Shown in pieces: positions 62,850-64,000 of a stretch of 64,000 bases of DNA. Each line of letters begins with the position of its first letter. The stretch's first letter is position 1. The notes under the pieces were generated by a model. That model did no database searches and was not told the DNA's origin. It saw nothing but the letters and a program-made list of their open reading frames with translations. The stretch comes from Halocynthiibacter sp. SDUM655004 (GTDB lineage: Bacteria > Pseudomonadota > Alphaproteobacteria > Rhodobacterales > Rhodobacteraceae), in the NCBI RefSeq assembly GCF_026015885.1, contig NZ_JAPDUG010000003.1, positions 176,761 through 240,760 of the forward strand. The letters run 5' to 3'. Position numbers and translations under genes: made by a program.

Positions 62850-63464
62850 GTGACATCTCTCGTACAATCGCTAAACAGCGCGACACGAAAAATTCCCGCT
62901 TGGATTCTATATGTGCTGGGCATGGTTCCTGTGGCCGCGTTGACCCTACAACTCTTTAACGGGCAGCTCGGTATCGATCCTGTCAAAACGCTGGAACACG
63001 AGCTTGGCGAAATCGCGCTGCAGCTTCTAATCGCTGGTCTGGCGATCACACCGCTTAGAAATGCGTTCGGGCTTAACCTCATCAAGTTTCGCCGCGCTAT
63101 AGGGTTATTGGCGTTTGCCTATGTGGTTATGCACCTTGGTGTCTGGTTGTTCTTGGATATGCAGCTCCTTATGCAGCAGATTCTCAAAGACCTCGTGAAA
63201 CGGTGGTACATAACGATCGGAATGTTCGGACTGCTTCTGATGATTCCGCTGGCTTTAACTTCAAATAACCTGTCGTTGCGAAAACTCGGGGCGGCCAACT
63301 GGCGTAAACTTCACAAACTCACATACGGTGCAGTTCTCGCAGGGGCGATCCACTATGTTATTCTCGTAAAGGGGTGGCAACTTGAACCGCTCATCTATCT
63401 AGCGATTGTCGTGTTGCTGCTTGCTATGAGAATCCCCCCTCTAAAACGTGTGCGGCTGGTTTAA
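62850..63464 (+). CDS. msrQ: Protein-methionine-sulfoxide reductase heme-binding subunit MsrQ
   Basis: A 204-residue inner-membrane b-type cytochrome of the ferric-reductase-like family that passes electrons from the quinone pool to MsrP. About six membrane helices are present. Candidate heme ligands are His in TLEHELGEIALQ-proximal helix, His in AYVVMHLGVWLFL, and His in WRKLHKLTYGAVLAGAIHYV. The start is GTG at 62850 with GGACAGGAC upstream. No other gene follows on this strand inside the window. Confidence 0.94.
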   Translation: MTSLVQSLNSATRKIPAWILYVLGMVPVAALTLQLFNGQLGIDPVKTLEHELGEIALQLLIAGLAITPLRNAFGLNLIKFRRAIGLLAFAYVVMHLGVWLFLDMQLLMQQILKDLVKRWYITIGMFGLLLMIPLALTSNNLSLRKLGAANWRKLHKLTYGAVLAGAIHYVILVKGWQLEPLIYLAIVVLLLAMRIPPLKRVRLV

Positions 63465-63728
63465 ACGAGTCACGCGAGTCACGTTGGCTCATGATTCCGC
63501 CAGAATCCCCGACTCGCGAAGCCGATTCCGAGCTGATTCAGCCCAATAATGTATGCAATGAGGGGGCGAGTCTGTGGATAAGCCGTTCTTTGGCGATATT
63601 TAACGGTAATTCGCAGCTTCAATTTCAAAGAAATATCGAAAATCTGAAAAATCATATTCTGTAAACTATTGTTTTCATTAGTGTTTCGTGAAAATTTCAA
63701 AAAAACGTCGTATTTCTGAAAAAACCGC

Positions 63729-63757
63729 TTGCGCACTCCGACCGCTAGCCCTAAAAC
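63729..63757 (+). promoter_or_regulatory. Probable rRNA operon promoter
   Basis: TTGCGC (-35, 63729-63734), a 17-base spacer, and TAAAAC (-10, 63752-63757), followed by a very C-rich discriminator (CCCCCTCACC). A GC-rich discriminator is typical of rRNA promoters under stringent control. An A/T-rich tract lies directly upstream. Confidence 0.6.
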
Positions 63758-63906
63758 CCCCCTCACCGGCGACGCAGTGATGCTCACCGGGGCGCCAAAC
63801 GGGCCACACTGGAAACAGCAAGGCAACGCGACGCATAAAAAATTAGAGACAATACAGGCTGCGGGCGCCAGAGAGTTACGGCGCACTTGGTCAGTTTTTG
63901 CCTCTT

Positions 63907-63918
63907 GGCTATTTGACA
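63907..63918 (+). promoter_or_regulatory. boxA-like antitermination element in the pre-rRNA leader
   Basis: GGCTATTTGACA matches the boxA consensus TGCTCTTTAACA at 9 of 12 positions and lies 150 bases after the promoter candidate, followed by GAAGAGATATGTGGG, a setting like that of other alphaproteobacterial rRNA leaders. NusB/NusE would bind the RNA here. Confidence 0.55.
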
Positions 63919-64000
63919 TGATTAGTATCTGAAGAGATATGTGGGCGGTTTGGTTCATTCGATGGATCAACGTCTGTATATCAACGCTAGTAGGATTTCG

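Larger units (their letters stand above)
63465..64000 (+). other. Non-coding region: probable upstream region and leader of an rRNA operon
   Basis: These 536 bases hold no convincing gene; the open frames present (63479-63970 minus, 63729-63932 plus) have no protein-like features. The first part is A/T-rich (about 63590-63725) and could act as an UP-like or Fis-bound activator region. A strong promoter candidate at 63729-63757 is followed 150 bases later by a boxA-like element, then GAGATATGTGGGCGG and a leader up to the window edge. I recall similar sequence before 16S genes in Rhodobacterales. The 16S gene itself would start beyond base 64000. Confidence 0.65.

Noticed and set aside
63729..63932. 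A 67-codon plus-strand frame at the right edge
   Set aside because: Its putative TTG start is the -35 hexamer of the rRNA-type promoter; the translation has no recognisable features.
63913..63941. TTGACA with GATATG 17 bases later, read as a promoter
   Set aside because: The -10 is weak and TTGACA is better explained as the end of a boxA-like element at the usual place in an rRNA leader. A second promoter cannot be fully excluded.
63479..63970. A 163-codon minus-strand frame at the right edge
   Set aside because: It crosses the A/T-rich tract, the promoter candidate and the boxA-like site; no protein-like pattern, poor start context.
1..64000. CRISPR array, transposon, prophage, toxin-antitoxin or restriction genes
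   Set aside because: Read for on both strands; no direct-repeat arrays, transposase or integrase motifs, and the tRNA-Val gene has no partial duplicate or integrase beside it.

Overview
This window reads as a stretch of the chromosome of a marine-type alphaproteobacterium of the order Rhodobacterales (roseobacter group). The basis is protein character (DUF3035 lipoprotein, alphaproteobacterial DinB with an N-terminal zinc ribbon, endonuclease-type MutL, SDHAF4-like DUF1674 protein, cysteine-poor L36), the conserved order rsmB - heparinase II/III - purH - lspA - DUF3035 - M16 - M16, and an rRNA-type promoter at the right end. The taxonomic call is inference; no 16S sequence lies inside the window. 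Coding density is very high. I see no insertion sequence, prophage, integrase, CRISPR array, toxin-antitoxin pair or obvious genomic island.

Layout. 1-8.4 kb: the 5' end of a UbiH-type hydroxylase, an amidase, a DapC-like aminotransferase, ftsK and lolA, then a lipoprotein lytic transglycosylase, an AEC transporter and hspQ. 8.4-15.7 kb: a gamma-glutamyltransferase, an anti-sigma/anti-anti-sigma pair, a run of thiolase, free-methionine-sulfoxide reductase, GFA protein and RluA-type pseudouridine synthase, then a 1-Cys peroxiredoxin and a KpsS-like capsule transferase. 15.7-21.5 kb (minus): the ribosome and RNA cluster rbfA - DUF2233 - truB - DUF1643 - DUF5665 - rpsO - pnp. 21.6-34.4 kb (mostly plus): dapB, rsmB, heparinase II/III protein, purH, lspA, DUF3035 lipoprotein, an active/inactive M16 peptidase pair, mutL and rmuC. 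34.4-39.5 kb: a saccharopine-pathway gene pair on the minus strand, divergent from a lone formate dehydrogenase alpha subunit.

39.5-50.8 kb is the most system-like region. An OmpR-type regulator and a hybrid PAS histidine kinase are divergent from an operon encoding an acyl-CoA synthetase, a complete LivGHMKF-type ABC importer and a second, PaaK-like CoA ligase. The arrangement suggests two-component-controlled uptake and CoA activation of a carboxylic acid whose identity cannot be read from the sequence.

50.8-64 kb: fatty acid desaturase, rpmJ, tRNA-Val(GAC), N-formylglutamate amidohydrolase, dinB, an SPFH/NfeD pair, pyrF, clpB with a possible heat-shock promoter, a membrane-anchored glutamate-synthase-like flavoprotein, a secreted PDC-sensor-like protein and the periplasmic methionine sulfoxide repair pair msrPQ. 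The last 540 bases carry no credible gene. They look like the promoter and leader of an rRNA operon whose 16S gene starts beyond the window.

Most of the window is core metabolism and information processing. The points most worth following are the import-and-activate locus, the saccharopine pair, the lone formate dehydrogenase subunit, the membrane-anchored GltB-like protein and the rRNA leader.
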